Shown: in pieces, positions 21,982-30,907 of the stretch
Numbering within the stretch: position 1 is the first letter of the stretch
How the letters are laid out: every line of letters begins with the position of its first letter
Assembly: GCA_049516635.1 (NCBI GenBank)
Contig: JBEKSX010000025.1
Span: 1-32,100 of the forward strand
From: JBEKSX01 sp049516635
Lineage (GTDB): Bacteria > Bacteroidota > Ignavibacteria > Tepidaquicellales > OLB5
Reading direction: 5' to 3'
DNA length: 32,100 nucleotides
Notes under the pieces: generated by a model
What the model saw: the letters and a program-made list of their open reading frames with translations, nothing else
The model's database searches: none
Told to the model about the DNA's origin: nothing
Position numbers and translations under genes: made by a program

Positions 21982-22815
21982 ATGGCTAAATTATCCGTTG
22001 TAGTTTCGGTATACAATAAAACACGCGAACTTGAACTGCTTCTCACCGGTCTGAGCATACAGAGCTTTAAAGACTTCGAGGTCATTATTGCAGATGACGG
22101 TTCCGGCCCGGAGATGAGGAAGTTCATTAATGAGTACAAAAAGAATTCTCACATGGATATTATCCATGTGAGTCAGGATGATATCGGGTTCAGAAAAAAT
22201 AAGATACTTAATAAAGCGATTATCAATTCCCGGACCGGATATCTCATCTTTATTGACGGGGATTGCATACCTCACATCGATTTTGTAAAAGCACATTACG
22301 GCAATATCAAAGAGAACGTAGTGCTGTGCGGCAAGAGAGTAAATTTAAGCATGAAGCTCTCAAATGAAATGACCGTCGATACTATGCTGAATGCAAAATA
22401 CAAAAAAGTGAATTTAAGCCATTTTATAGATTCATTCAAAAATAGAAAAGAACGTTCTACATTCGTCGAAGAAGGAGTACACCTTAAAAACAGTTTTTTC
22501 AGAAAAATTCTTCTGGAAAAAAACCCTCATCTTGTGGGATGTAATTTTTCGCTCCACAAAGAATTGATATTGAAAATAAACGGCTTTGACGAAAATTATA
22601 CCGGAGCGGGTATCGGTGAAGATTCCGATATTGAATTCAGGCTCAGGTTCATAGGCGCAAAATTTTATTCGTTAAGATACCTGGCTATTTTATACCACCT
22701 GCATCATAAGGCAACAAAAGAAGAGGACAGCAATTATGAATATTTCGAACAGGTGAAAAGGAGGAAAGAATATTACTGCTCGAACGGTATAAAAAAGATA
22801 CCCGCAGGGTCTTAA
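21982..22815 (+). CDS. Family 2 (GT-A) glycosyltransferase
   Basis: 277 residues from ATG 21982; an in-frame TTG at 21967 would add five residues. MAKLSVVVSVYNKTREL and FEVIIADDGSGPEM form the nucleotide-binding start, FIDGDCIPH carries the DxD metal motif, and CNFSLHKELILKINGFDENYTGAGIGEDSDIEFRLRFIGAKF matches the galactosyltransferase-like C-terminal region with the catalytic acidic ED. It transfers a sugar from a nucleotide donor, probably at the cytosolic face of the membrane for polysaccharide or lipid glycan synthesis. No other glycan genes are near, so the acceptor is unknown. Its stop codon overlaps that of the convergent next gene. Confidence 0.9.
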   Translation: MAKLSVVVSVYNKTRELELLLTGLSIQSFKDFEVIIADDGSGPEMRKFINEYKKNSHMDIIHVSQDDIGFRKNKILNKAIINSRTGYLIFIDGDCIPHIDFVKAHYGNIKENVVLCGKRVNLSMKLSNEMTVDTMLNAKYKKVNLSHFIDSFKNRKERSTFVEEGVHLKNSFFRKILLEKNPHLVGCNFSLHKELILKINGFDENYTGAGIGEDSDIEFRLRFIGAKFYSLRYLAILYHLHHKATKEEDSNYEYFEQVKRRKEYYCSNGIKKIPAGS

Positions 22816-23417
22816 TAATATTTAAAGTATAATCCCGCCGTATACCTACTGGGAGCATTTTGATTGTAATTAAATTTTAACCCGAGCATACCGAAAAAAG
22901 AATAAACAGCCGCCTCATATGTTATACCTCCCTTAACAGTATTTTCATTTGTCTTCTGGTAATAGTACCCGCTCCCCAGCGAAAAACTCAGGTATTCCCC
23001 CATTTGAACCACAGGAATTACAATTCTTCCCCCGCTCTTGAACATGAATTTTTTCAATCCTGCATATTCGAAATTGCCCGTAATATACTCCGGTTGAAAA
23101 AACAGCTCCACCGAACCAGAAAATCTTTTAACCGGGTTTATGTAAAAAAAGTTAAACTTCGAAACATACTTATTCATGTTGAACGAATAGGAGAACGGAA
23201 TGACCTGCCATTGCAGACCGAATTTTAATCTAGAACTATCCGGGTTCCTGTCTTCAAAGTATGTAATCGAAGGAACAGCCTGAAGGATCGTCCAGGTTGT
23301 CCATTTCAAAAAAGGATTCGGCCTCCTGGGCTGAGAATAAATAACATCCTGGCGGGACCATAAAATCAATAAAGCCATGCACAAATAAATTAAAGATTTT
23401 TCAAGTACTTTCTTCAA
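22812..23417 (-). CDS. Unidentified exported protein, probable outer-membrane beta-barrel
   Basis: 201 residues. A hydrophobic signal (about 8-28, ending IYSQP) is followed by a mature part with alternating aromatic and polar residues: KFGLQWQVIPFSYSFNM, GSVELFFQPEYI, EYLSFSLGSGYYYQK, AAVYSFFGMLGLKFNYNQ, ending RYTAGLYFKYY with an aromatic terminus, all typical of small outer-membrane barrels of about eight strands. No family is recognised. It overlaps the end of the glycosyltransferase gene by 3-4 bp tail to tail. A 159-bp AT-rich gap with an ACTTTA-AAGA-TAAAGT inverted repeat (23521-23536) separates its start from the divergent PHP gene. Confidence 0.7.
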   Translation of the reverse strand: MKKVLEKSLIYLCMALLILWSRQDVIYSQPRRPNPFLKWTTWTILQAVPSITYFEDRNPDSSRLKFGLQWQVIPFSYSFNMNKYVSKFNFFYINPVKRFSGSVELFFQPEYITGNFEYAGLKKFMFKSGGRIVIPVVQMGEYLSFSLGSGYYYQKTNENTVKGGITYEAAVYSFFGMLGLKFNYNQNAPSRYTAGLYFKYY

Positions 23418-23576
23418 TCCGATAAAATCGTTCTAAGTTGATTTAAAAGTATATTTCTATTCTGAAGTTAAAAAGTTATTTTATGTTTTATTAATTTAAT
23501 ATTATAAGATAATTCCTTATACTTTAAAGATAAAGTTTAATTTTCTTCAAAATAAAGAGAGCGAACGAATCAATTA

Positions 23577-24674
23577 ATGTTCGAATATACCGGGGCTATA
23601 CATATTCATTCAACCTATTCCGACGGAACCGGGAAAATAGAGGATATCGCGCACGCAGCGAAGGATTCCGGTCTGGATTTCATAATGATGACCGACCACA
23701 ACACATTGCGTCCTAGAGAAGACGGGTACGAGAGATGGCTGAACGATGTTATGGTGATTATCGGTTTCGAGATCAATGATACCGATAATAAAAACCATTA
23801 CCTTGCCTTCGGGGCCAGCGAAGTTCCGGGAGCATTCATAGTACTTGATAACGGTGAATTAGGCTCAAAGCTGCTTCCTAAAGAGTACGTAAGGCTCATC
23901 AATGAGCAGGGCGGTTTCGGCTTTATCGCCCATCCAGATGAAGAGCGGGGTCATATCAGAGGACACAGCGCCTATCCATGGACTCAATGGGATATTGAAG
24001 AATTCACCGGTATAGAAATCTGGAACCACATGAGCGAATGGATAGAGGGTATGAACGATGAAAACACACTCCAGCGATTTCTTCATCCGCTTAAGACCAT
24101 CATCTCGCCACCTCAAAAGACCCTGAAACGCTGGGATATCCTCTCACAGCAAAGACATATTACTGCTATCGGCAGCGTGGACGCACATGCTTTCAGGCAA
24201 AATGTCCTCGGCTTTCTGGACGTGGAGGTATTTGCATATAAGATACTCTTCAAATCGATCAGAACCCACGTTCTCGTTGAAGAAGAAATATTAAAGAACG
24301 ATCCTTCGACTTTTGAACAGGAAAAGCAAAAAATATTAAACTCATTGAGATCGGGAAGATGTTTCATTGCAAACTATTATCACGGTGATGCAAAAGGATT
24401 CAGATTCTTCGCTGAATATAAAGGTGATACATACAATATGGGCGATACCATCAATGTCAATAATAAAGAAAAGATCACTCTTAGAGCACTTGTGCCGAAA
24501 TTAACGAGCATACGCCTTATCCATAACGGCAATATGATCTCGGAAACAACAGCGATGAACAATATCTGGGACATCAGAGAAACAGGTGTTTACCGGGTCG
24601 AATGCTGGCAAGGCAACAAAGGGTGGATTTTTTCTAATCATATCAGGGTTAATAATAACGGGACTATAAGTTAA
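23577..24674 (+). CDS. PHP-domain metal-dependent phosphoesterase (CehA/McbA-like)
   Basis: 365 residues. The PHP metal ligands are visible: HIHSTYSDGTG (H9, H11, D16), MMTDHNT (D40, H41), E65, FIAHPDEE (H119) and GSVDAHAF (D202, H204). The C-terminal 100 residues (ITLRALVPKLTSIRLIHNG, then GVYRVECWQGNKGWIFSNHIRV) look like the immunoglobulin-like end of CehA/McbA-type hydrolases. It lacks a signal peptide. The enzyme probably cleaves a phosphoester or phosphate-linked metabolite; the substrate is unknown. Its TAA overlaps the ATG of purF (TAATG), so the two are translationally coupled and likely work in one physiological context. Confidence 0.87.
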   Translation: MFEYTGAIHIHSTYSDGTGKIEDIAHAAKDSGLDFIMMTDHNTLRPREDGYERWLNDVMVIIGFEINDTDNKNHYLAFGASEVPGAFIVLDNGELGSKLLPKEYVRLINEQGGFGFIAHPDEERGHIRGHSAYPWTQWDIEEFTGIEIWNHMSEWIEGMNDENTLQRFLHPLKTIISPPQKTLKRWDILSQQRHITAIGSVDAHAFRQNVLGFLDVEVFAYKILFKSIRTHVLVEEEILKNDPSTFEQEKQKILNSLRSGRCFIANYYHGDAKGFRFFAEYKGDTYNMGDTINVNNKEKITLRALVPKLTSIRLIHNGNMISETTAMNNIWDIRETGVYRVECWQGNKGWIFSNHIRVNNNGTIS

Positions 24675-26188
24675 TGCCAAACGAACATTATCCGTACAAA
24701 TCCGATAAACCAAAGAGCAATTGCGGAATATTCGGGATCTACAATCATCCTCAAGCCGCTGTAATGACCTACTATGGACTACATGCACTCCAGCACAGAG
24801 GTCAGGAAGCTGCCGGCATCTGCTCCTCGGAATACAACGAGGAAAAAAATAAATACAGGTTCAATATACATAAAGGTCACGGTCTCGCTCTTGAAGTATT
24901 TGCAGACCAAAAAGTTCTTACCGAAGTACTCAAGGGATGGTCTGCAATCGGGCACAACAGATATTCCACCACCGGTGCATCGGATTCCCGAAGCAATATA
25001 CAACCGTTTAAGGTGCATTACCGGGACGGGTATCTCGCACTCTCCCACAACGGGAATTTCACGAACACCAAAGAACTCCGGGATAAACTCCACTCTGAGG
25101 GAACCATATTCCAGACAACATCGGACAGCGAAATTCTGCTTCACCTGATAGCAAGGTCCAAAAAGACAAAGCTCATAGATAAAATCCTCGAAGCATGCAG
25201 ACAGATAAGGGGCGCTTATTCGATGGTCATGATGTCCGATAATAAATTATATGCTATCTGTGATCCTTACAACGTCAGACCTCTATCAATGGGGAAACTT
25301 GGTGACAGCTACATTTTCGCATCCGAATCGTGTGCATTCGATATCATTAATGCAGAATATATCCGTCCGGTTAAACCTGGAGAGATAATTGAAATTGATC
25401 AGGAAGTGGTCAAAACAGGGAAAGTAAAATCCTATACTATATCAAAGAACGATATTACGAAACATTGTATATTCGAATACGTTTACTTCTCGAGACCGGA
25501 TTCAACCATCTTCGGAAATACGGTCGATAAAGCGAGAAGAAAACTGGGCAAAAATCTCGCCATCGAAAGACCCGCACCGATCGCTGAAAAAGCGGATAAA
25601 AAAGTTGTTGTTATCAGCGTGCCGGACTCAAGCAATACCGCAACCCTTGGCTTTTTAACCGAAGGGATAAAATCCAACCGTTTCATGAAACTCGAGCTCG
25701 CCTTGATAAGGAACCACTACATCGGAAGAACTTTTATCCAGCCGGGACAAAATAACCGCGAGATCAAAGTGAAATCGAAATACAATACGGTCAAAGCAGC
25801 TTTGAAAGACAGGATAGTGGTCATAGTTGACGATTCGATAGTCAGGGGAACTACGGCTAAACAGCTCGTAAAACTTGTCAAAGAAGCAAAACCGAAAGAA
25901 ATTCATTTACGTATATCCTCACCTCCTATCATTGCACCTTGCCACTACGGCATGGATTTTCCGTCAAAAGAGGAACTGATCGCGAACCAGTGCGATGCCG
26001 ATATTGAAAAGATCAGAAAAGAACTCGACGTGGATTCGGTCGAATATCTATCGCTAGAGAAACTTCACGATTCTGTTCCTCACGGTATTGAGAACAACGG
26101 GACTAAGATCGGTTACTGTGACGCCTGCTTCAGCGGAAATTACCCCATTCCCATCGAAGAGATAGAAAAACTGGAATTCGAAGATTAG
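24674..26188 (+). CDS. purF: Amidophosphoribosyltransferase (PRPP to phosphoribosylamine)
   Basis: 504 residues. A short N-terminal propeptide (1-16) precedes nucleophile C17 in NCGIFGIYNH, as in the Bacillus-type enzyme that is processed to expose the cysteine. The glutaminase domain has HRGQEAAGI, IGHNRYSTTG, LSHNGNFTN; the PRPP site is VVIVDDSIVRGTT (382-394). Cysteines C265, C423, C482 and C485 match the four [4Fe-4S] ligands of this subclass. It catalyses the first step of purine synthesis. It begins in the stop codon of the PHP gene. No other purine gene is in the window. Confidence 0.97.
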   Translation: MPNEHYPYKSDKPKSNCGIFGIYNHPQAAVMTYYGLHALQHRGQEAAGICSSEYNEEKNKYRFNIHKGHGLALEVFADQKVLTEVLKGWSAIGHNRYSTTGASDSRSNIQPFKVHYRDGYLALSHNGNFTNTKELRDKLHSEGTIFQTTSDSEILLHLIARSKKTKLIDKILEACRQIRGAYSMVMMSDNKLYAICDPYNVRPLSMGKLGDSYIFASESCAFDIINAEYIRPVKPGEIIEIDQEVVKTGKVKSYTISKNDITKHCIFEYVYFSRPDSTIFGNTVDKARRKLGKNLAIERPAPIAEKADKKVVVISVPDSSNTATLGFLTEGIKSNRFMKLELALIRNHYIGRTFIQPGQNNREIKVKSKYNTVKAALKDRIVVIVDDSIVRGTTAKQLVKLVKEAKPKEIHLRISSPPIIAPCHYGMDFPSKEELIANQCDADIEKIRKELDVDSVEYLSLEKLHDSVPHGIENNGTKIGYCDACFSGNYPIPIEEIEKLEFED

Positions 26189-26258
26189 GTTTGTAAGTTA
26201 TTCCTGCAGCCTGCCCGAAGGTGGGAGGTCTTTGACAGAGAGGAATTACACATCCCTT

Positions 26259-26276
26259 ACCCCTTTATAGAGGGGT
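26259..26276. terminator. Possible bidirectional terminator between purF and ruvA
   Basis: ACCCCT (26259-26264) pairs with AGGGGT (26271-26276) over a 6-nt loop. It lies between two convergent genes and touches the ruvA stop codon. T-runs are weak on both sides. A further weak stem, CCT-CCC/GGGAGG, lies near 26207-26228. Confidence 0.4.
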
Positions 26277-26888
26277 TTATTTCCCCCTTAATATTTCCTT
26301 TATCACTTCTTCCACAGGCATTTTTTCGAAGTCTGGGGATGTGGCGAACTTCTTTACCATTTTATCCGCTTCGATACGGTTATAGCCAAGAGTTATCAAG
26401 CCGGAAATAATCGCCGAAACCTTGCTTAATTCTCCGAATTGCTGCTTGTCAAAACCGCTGTATGCCGTTTCCATCTCACTCTTTGCGAATTTATCCTTCA
26501 GCTCAAGTCCCAAGCGCTCGGCGGTTTTCTTGCCGACACCAGAGATGGAAGTCAGAGGGAGGTAATTCCCTTTGTTTATCAGCTCGATAATCTCTTTATA
26601 ACCTAAAGCGGAAAGGATGCTCATTGCCGTTTTAGGACCTATGCCGGATATTGAAATTATCTGCCTGAAGCATTCTCTCTCGCCTTCATCCGAAAATCCA
26701 TACAGGACGAATGAGATGGGATTCTCTTTTACGTGGAAATGTGTAATAATTTTTACCTCATCATTTATCTGCGGAAGGGTTTCATATGCAGGCAATGTGA
26801 TATTTATATTAAATGCCGTACCCCCCGATTCAATTATTATACTCGTGGGCTTTTTCGAAATTAATTTACCTTTGATATATTCCAGCAT
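26277..26888 (-). CDS. ruvA: Holliday junction DNA-binding protein RuvA
   Basis: 203 residues. N-terminal OB fold (MLEYIKGKLISKKPTSIIIESGG), FVLYGFSDEGERECFRQIISISGIGPKTAMSIL with the first helix-hairpin-helix, a second one at LTSISGVGKKTAERLGLELKDK, and the C-terminal three-helix domain (SAIISGLITLGY..., EEVIKEILR) that contacts RuvB. It assembles as a tetramer on four-way junctions and directs RuvB branch migration. It is the last gene of the repair cluster, 33 bp after ruvC. No ruvB follows; the next gene is convergent purF. Confidence 0.96.
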   Translation of the reverse strand: MLEYIKGKLISKKPTSIIIESGGTAFNINITLPAYETLPQINDEVKIITHFHVKENPISFVLYGFSDEGERECFRQIISISGIGPKTAMSILSALGYKEIIELINKGNYLPLTSISGVGKKTAERLGLELKDKFAKSEMETAYSGFDKQQFGELSKVSAIISGLITLGYNRIEADKMVKKFATSPDFEKMPVEEVIKEILRGK

Positions 26889-26921
26889 AAAATTTTCTTC
26901 TGTCTAATTAAATTGATCTGC

Positions 26922-27467
26922 TCAATATTTATTTATTATCTTTTTGGGATTCTGCTCTACAAAATCCTCCCATTTTTGCCTGCTTCGGGTACTGCAGTTG
27001 AGAAGCTTATTATGATGGCATACGGCGACTGCTATAGCATCGGATATATCGAGAGGTTTGGGCAATGATTTTATCTTCATAATCTGGCAGACCATATATC
27101 TTACCTGCTCTTTGGATGCGGAGCCCGTTCCGACGATGGATTTTTTAACCTCTCGAGGTGAATATTCCGCAATTGGTATTTGCCTGTTAACGGCAGCCAG
27201 AATAGATACTCCCCTTGCGTGTCCCAGCTTCAGTGTTGATTGAACGTTCTTGCTGTAAAATGCCGTCTCGATAGCAAACTCATCCGGTATGTACTTTTCT
27301 ATTACAAGTACAAGTGTATCATAAATTTGTTTTAATCTGAGAGGAAGAGATTTCTTCGGAGATATCTTTATCACGCCGCTCTCTAGCAATTTGAGCCTGT
27401 TATTTACTCCTTGTATTACAGCATAGCCGGTAAACAGAGTGCCGGGGTCAACACCGAGTATTATCAT
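26922..27467 (-). CDS. ruvC: Crossover junction endodeoxyribonuclease RuvC
   Basis: 181 residues. MIILGVDPGTLFTGYAVI places D7, AIETAFYSKNVQSTLKLGHARGV places E67, and KPLDISDAIAVAVCHHN places D140 and D143, the four acidic catalytic residues of the family. It cuts Holliday junctions symmetrically. The C-terminus extends about 25 basic residues beyond the usual end (CSTRSRQKWEDFVEQNPKKI). It is encoded between yebC (31 bp upstream) and ruvA (33 bp downstream), the classical order. Confidence 0.96.
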   Translation of the reverse strand: MIILGVDPGTLFTGYAVIQGVNNRLKLLESGVIKISPKKSLPLRLKQIYDTLVLVIEKYIPDEFAIETAFYSKNVQSTLKLGHARGVSILAAVNRQIPIAEYSPREVKKSIVGTGSASKEQVRYMVCQIMKIKSLPKPLDISDAIAVAVCHHNKLLNCSTRSRQKWEDFVEQNPKKIINKY

Positions 27468-27498
27468 AATAATTCAGTGTGAAAGCTTGTAATAATAT

Positions 27499-28257
27499 TC
27501 ATCCGCTGAATGAAACCATTACTTTTTCGTCTATATCCGCATTTGTAAACACGTTCTGCACGTCGTCATGGTCTTCTAGCGCACTTATAAGCCGTAAGGT
27601 CTGTTCGGCTTCTTTACCTTCCACTCTCATTGTGGTCTTAGCAATGAACTGGAGAGATGCTTTTTCTACTTTGAGACCGGGGAGACCGGAGGCTTCCAAC
27701 GCTTTCCTAACTTTTTCGAGATTATCATGTGAAGTTGTAATATCGAAAAATTCTTCCTCCTGAATGAGGTCATCCGCACCCGCATCCAGTATGACGTTCA
27801 GTATATCATCCTCGGAGAAGTTGCCTTTGGGAACGGTAATAACGCCCTTTCTTTCAAAATTCCAGATAACGGCACCGCTTTCCGCAAGGTTTCCGCCGTT
27901 GCGCCCCATAAGGTGACGAATTTCGGATACTGTCCTGTTCCGGTTATCGGTGACGGATTCGATGAGCAGAGCTACTCCACCCGGACCGTATCCCTCATAA
28001 ACAATCTCTTCATAATGGACGCCTTCAAGCTCCCCCGTTCCTTTTTTTATGGCTCTTGTGATATTATCTGCCGGCATATTATTTGACTTCGCATTCTGAA
28101 TGGCAAGGCGAAGCCGTGGGTTGCCATTCGGGTCACCGCCACCGGTTCTTGCCGCTATGGTTATCTCTTTGATATACTTGGTAAAAGCTTTTCCTCTTGC
28201 CGCATCGGTTGCAGCTTTTTTCCTTTTAATAGTTGCCCATTTAGAATGTCCTGACAT
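27499..28257 (-). CDS. yebC: YebC/PmpR/TACO1-family protein
   Basis: 252 residues, full length. MSGHSKWATIKRKKAATDAARGKAFTK is the near-universal start; NPRLRLAIQNAKSNNMPADNI, GYGPGGVALLIESVTDNRNRT and LEDHDDVQNVFTNADI follow. The family was described as transcription regulators, and some members help ribosomes through poly-proline stretches; which applies here cannot be told from sequence. It lies 11 bp after recJ and upstream of ruvC, so it is part of the recombination cluster's transcript. Confidence 0.96.
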   Translation of the reverse strand: MSGHSKWATIKRKKAATDAARGKAFTKYIKEITIAARTGGGDPNGNPRLRLAIQNAKSNNMPADNITRAIKKGTGELEGVHYEEIVYEGYGPGGVALLIESVTDNRNRTVSEIRHLMGRNGGNLAESGAVIWNFERKGVITVPKGNFSEDDILNVILDAGADDLIQEEEFFDITTSHDNLEKVRKALEASGLPGLKVEKASLQFIAKTTMRVEGKEAEQTLRLISALEDHDDVQNVFTNADIDEKVMVSFSG

Positions 28258-28268
28258 AATTAAATATA

Positions 28269-30050
28269 TTAATTTAATAATTTAATATCTCTTATTCTCA
28301 ATTGTGTTTTTGTCCTATCGTTCCAGTGATTCTCTTCCACCGAGTATGCAATGTCTACATGGTCACCCGTTCTGATATCGAATTTGTCAGCATCATCGTT
28401 CGAGGGTGACTGGTAGTAGATACAATCGATGACATTGTTTTCCCTCAAACTCCCATTATCCGAAAGGGAATTTCTCACCCTGAAAACGCATGTGGAACCG
28501 TTAAAAACTTTCGGTGCACCTACTATCTGCAGGTTACTGCTCATGAATACAGGTGTCATATTACGGGGTCCGAACGGTTCGAAGTGCTTGAGTATTTTTA
28601 CGAACCTGCTGTCAATTTCATCTATATCTATCCCGGCATCCACCTTTATTTCGGGAATCAGGATATCCCATCCCTCTTTGGAACCCTCTATCATTTTCTT
28701 CGCCACTTTGTTAAAGCAAGTTCTGAACTCGTTAATCTTATCGAGCTCCACCTCGAGTCCGGCAGCGTGATAATGCCCGCCGAACTGTACGAGACCGCTG
28801 AACTCTTCCGAACAATGCTTCAGGGCATCATACATATTAAAATTATTAATGCTCCTTGCGGAGCCTTTTGCATGTCCGTTGAATGTTGTAAGAATTATGG
28901 ACGGCCTGTAATACTTTTCCACCATACGAGATGCAATGATACCGAGAACTCCCGGATGCCATTCAGGGTTGTGCAGTACTATGCTGACATCATTCTCAGG
29001 CGAAGAACTTTTTTTCAGGTAATCTTCATAGGAGTGCTGAGCCTGTAGATAGATCTCGCTGTCAATTTTTTTCCTATTCATATTTTCAAATTCGAGAACG
29101 CTTGCTAAAGTTTCTACTTTGGAAAGATCGTTGCACGTAAGAAATTCAACCGCCCTTGTCGCATCGCCCAGCCTGCCCACGGCATTGATCCTCGGACCCA
29201 GAGAAAACACCACGTTCGAGGTTGTAACTTTTTCTGTTTTAAAACCTGCTTTACGCATCAGTGTAACGAAGCTCGGGCGTGGATTATCGACTATCTGTTT
29301 GAAACCGTAGTGGATCAGTATCCTGTTCTCGTCCAGAACAGGAACCATGTCAGCGGCAGTTGCTACTGCTACAAAATCGATCAGGTTCCTGTAATTATCT
29401 ATCCCGAGCTTGATGCAGATGGCCTGGATAAGCTTAAAGGCCACACCCGCTCCGCAGAGATATTTGAAGGGATAATTGCAGCCCGGCTGTAGTGCATCGA
29501 GAACAGCAAATGCTTCGGGTATTTCATCGGGAGGTTGGTGATGATCGCATATGATAATATCTATTCCCTGTTCTTTCGCATATCTTACTTTATCATAAGC
29601 AGTGATGCCGCAATCGATGGCAATTATGAGCTTAATGTTTTCTTCTGTTGCTTTATCTATTCCCGAGCCTGATAATCCGTAACCGTCGGTGAACCTGTCA
29701 GGAATAAAAACCTTGTTCGGAACGTCAAGCTCTTTCAGGAACATATGAAACATAGATACCCCTGAAGTTCCGTCCACGTCATAATCGCCGAAGACCAGTA
29801 TCTTTTCTTTTTCATTTATCACTTTGATCAGACGTTCACATGCTTTATCCATGTTTTTCATGAGGAAAGGGTCATACAACCCGGACAGCTCCGGCATAAA
29901 AAACTTTTTTGCTTCGGCTCTATTAGCTATTCCCCTTTTTATAAGTATACCGGCGAGTGATTCGGGAATGTTTATATCTTTTGCAAGATCTGAAATTTGT
30001 TCATTCGAAACGGTGTCGGGAAGAGTCCATTTTTTCTTGAGGATTGGCAT
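28269..30050 (-). CDS. recJ: Single-stranded-DNA-specific exonuclease RecJ
   Basis: 593 residues, full length. The DHH phosphoesterase motifs are present: GDYDVDGTSG (88-97), DCGIT (146-150), CDHHQPP (168-174), and in the DHHA1 domain GSARS (396-400) and GGHYHAAG (424-431). A C-terminal OB-like region ends HWNDRTKTQLRIRDIKLLN. RecJ degrades single-stranded DNA 5' to 3' in recombination and mismatch repair. It lies 36 bp after tRNA-Leu on the same strand and 11 bp before yebC, so it heads the repair cluster or is read from the tRNA promoter. Confidence 0.96.
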   Translation of the reverse strand: MPILKKKWTLPDTVSNEQISDLAKDINIPESLAGILIKRGIANRAEAKKFFMPELSGLYDPFLMKNMDKACERLIKVINEKEKILVFGDYDVDGTSGVSMFHMFLKELDVPNKVFIPDRFTDGYGLSGSGIDKATEENIKLIIAIDCGITAYDKVRYAKEQGIDIIICDHHQPPDEIPEAFAVLDALQPGCNYPFKYLCGAGVAFKLIQAICIKLGIDNYRNLIDFVAVATAADMVPVLDENRILIHYGFKQIVDNPRPSFVTLMRKAGFKTEKVTTSNVVFSLGPRINAVGRLGDATRAVEFLTCNDLSKVETLASVLEFENMNRKKIDSEIYLQAQHSYEDYLKKSSSPENDVSIVLHNPEWHPGVLGIIASRMVEKYYRPSIILTTFNGHAKGSARSINNFNMYDALKHCSEEFSGLVQFGGHYHAAGLEVELDKINEFRTCFNKVAKKMIEGSKEGWDILIPEIKVDAGIDIDEIDSRFVKILKHFEPFGPRNMTPVFMSSNLQIVGAPKVFNGSTCVFRVRNSLSDNGSLRENNVIDCIYYQSPSNDDADKFDIRTGDHVDIAYSVEENHWNDRTKTQLRIRDIKLLN

Positions 30051-30086
30051 TTAGCGAAAAATTATCATTATTCAATGGATTTTTAG

Positions 30087-30171
30087 TGCCCGGAGCGAGA
30101 TTTGAACTCGCACTCCATATACTGGAACTGCGCCCTGAACGCAGCGTGTATACCAATTTCACCATCCGGGC
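30087..30171 (-). tRNA. tRNA-Leu (anticodon CAG)
   Basis: Read on the minus strand, GCCCGGA (from 30171) pairs with TCCGGGC before discriminator A (30087). The anticodon arm is CTGCG-TTCAGGG-CGCAG with CAG. A long variable arm, TCCA-GTATA-TGGA, marks a class II tRNA, and the T arm is GCGAG-TTCAAAT-CTCGC. Class II form, discriminator A and CAG anticodon give leucine. The D loop reads TTGGTATAC where most have TTGGTAGAC. The 3' CCA is not encoded. Confidence 0.95.
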
Positions 30172-30302
30172 AAAATATCGTAAATAAGTTTTCAGAACTA
30201 CTATTTATACAATTTTTTGCATTAATTCAATTTATTAATAAATTCATATCTTATATGAAAATCAGGTATTATGGAAATGCACGGGAGAAATAGACGTGCT
30301 CA

Positions 30303-30317
30303 CTGCCTGACAGGCAG
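30303..30317. repeat. CTGCCTG-A-CAGGCAG palindrome
   Basis: Two perfect 7-bp arms around a single base, 33 nt beyond the stop of the thioredoxin lipoprotein gene on that gene's strand. No T-run follows. It could help end that transcript or be a dispersed repeat; CCTGCC-type motifs recur near 26207. Confidence 0.55.
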
Positions 30318-30349
30318 GTCAATTTACGGAATGAGATGAATGGGATCTG

Positions 30350-30898
30350 TTATAGGTATTTATTTATCAAGCTCAGAAAATCCTGCTTGCTTCTGCTTCC
30401 GATAAGAGTCTCCACGACCCTGCCTTTTTTATCTATTATAAAGGTTTGTGGGATAACATTTTGGTCACCGCCGGTTACGGACATGTACTTACCGAGCAGA
30501 TCGCCCTGCTCATGAATCACTGTATAAGGAAGAGAATTAGCTTTCAAATAAGATTCCATCGCTCCCGGCTGTTCATCCACGGAAATTCCTATAATTTTGA
30601 AATCCTTGCCGTCAAGGTCTCTTGCTATAGAAGAAAGATCTGGTAATTCCCTTTTGCATGGAGGGCACCATGTAGCCCAGAAATTTAGCAAGATAACTTT
30701 CCCCTTAAAATCTGATAATTTCTTTTCCTGGCCGTTCTCATTCCAGGAAAAATCGACAAGCTCAGGGTAATGTGGGTTTTGAGTGTTCACTTCAGAATTT
30801 TTTGTAGGAGGCTTCTTAGAAGTTGATGTATCTGTATTTTTACCGCAGGCAAAGAAAAAAAGTGATAGTCCTAGCAGACCGATGGATATTGATTTCAT
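30350..30898 (-). CDS. TlpA/ResA-like thioredoxin lipoprotein
   Basis: 182 residues. A lipoprotein signal ends FFFAC (C18), followed by a low-complexity Lys/Thr/Ser linker (19-40). The thioredoxin domain has LSDFKGKVILLNFWATWCPPCKREL with active site W77-C78-P-P-C81, IIGISVDEQPG, and a cis-Pro region VIPQTFIIDKKGRV. TlpA/ResA-type proteins reduce specific extracytoplasmic disulfides, such as in cytochrome c maturation. It starts 9 bp after the Cys-rich anti-sigma gene, so the two are almost certainly co-expressed, which suggests that it acts on that sensor or on the regulon's target. Confidence 0.92.
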   Translation of the reverse strand: MKSISIGLLGLSLFFFACGKNTDTSTSKKPPTKNSEVNTQNPHYPELVDFSWNENGQEKKLSDFKGKVILLNFWATWCPPCKRELPDLSSIARDLDGKDFKIIGISVDEQPGAMESYLKANSLPYTVIHEQGDLLGKYMSVTGGDQNVIPQTFIIDKKGRVVETLIGSRSKQDFLSLINKYL

Positions 30899-30907
30899 TT
30901 AAATAGA

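Noticed and set aside
30087..30171. tRNA-Leu as an integration site for a mobile element
   Set aside because: No integrase gene or repeated tRNA end was found nearby, and the flanks are housekeeping genes.
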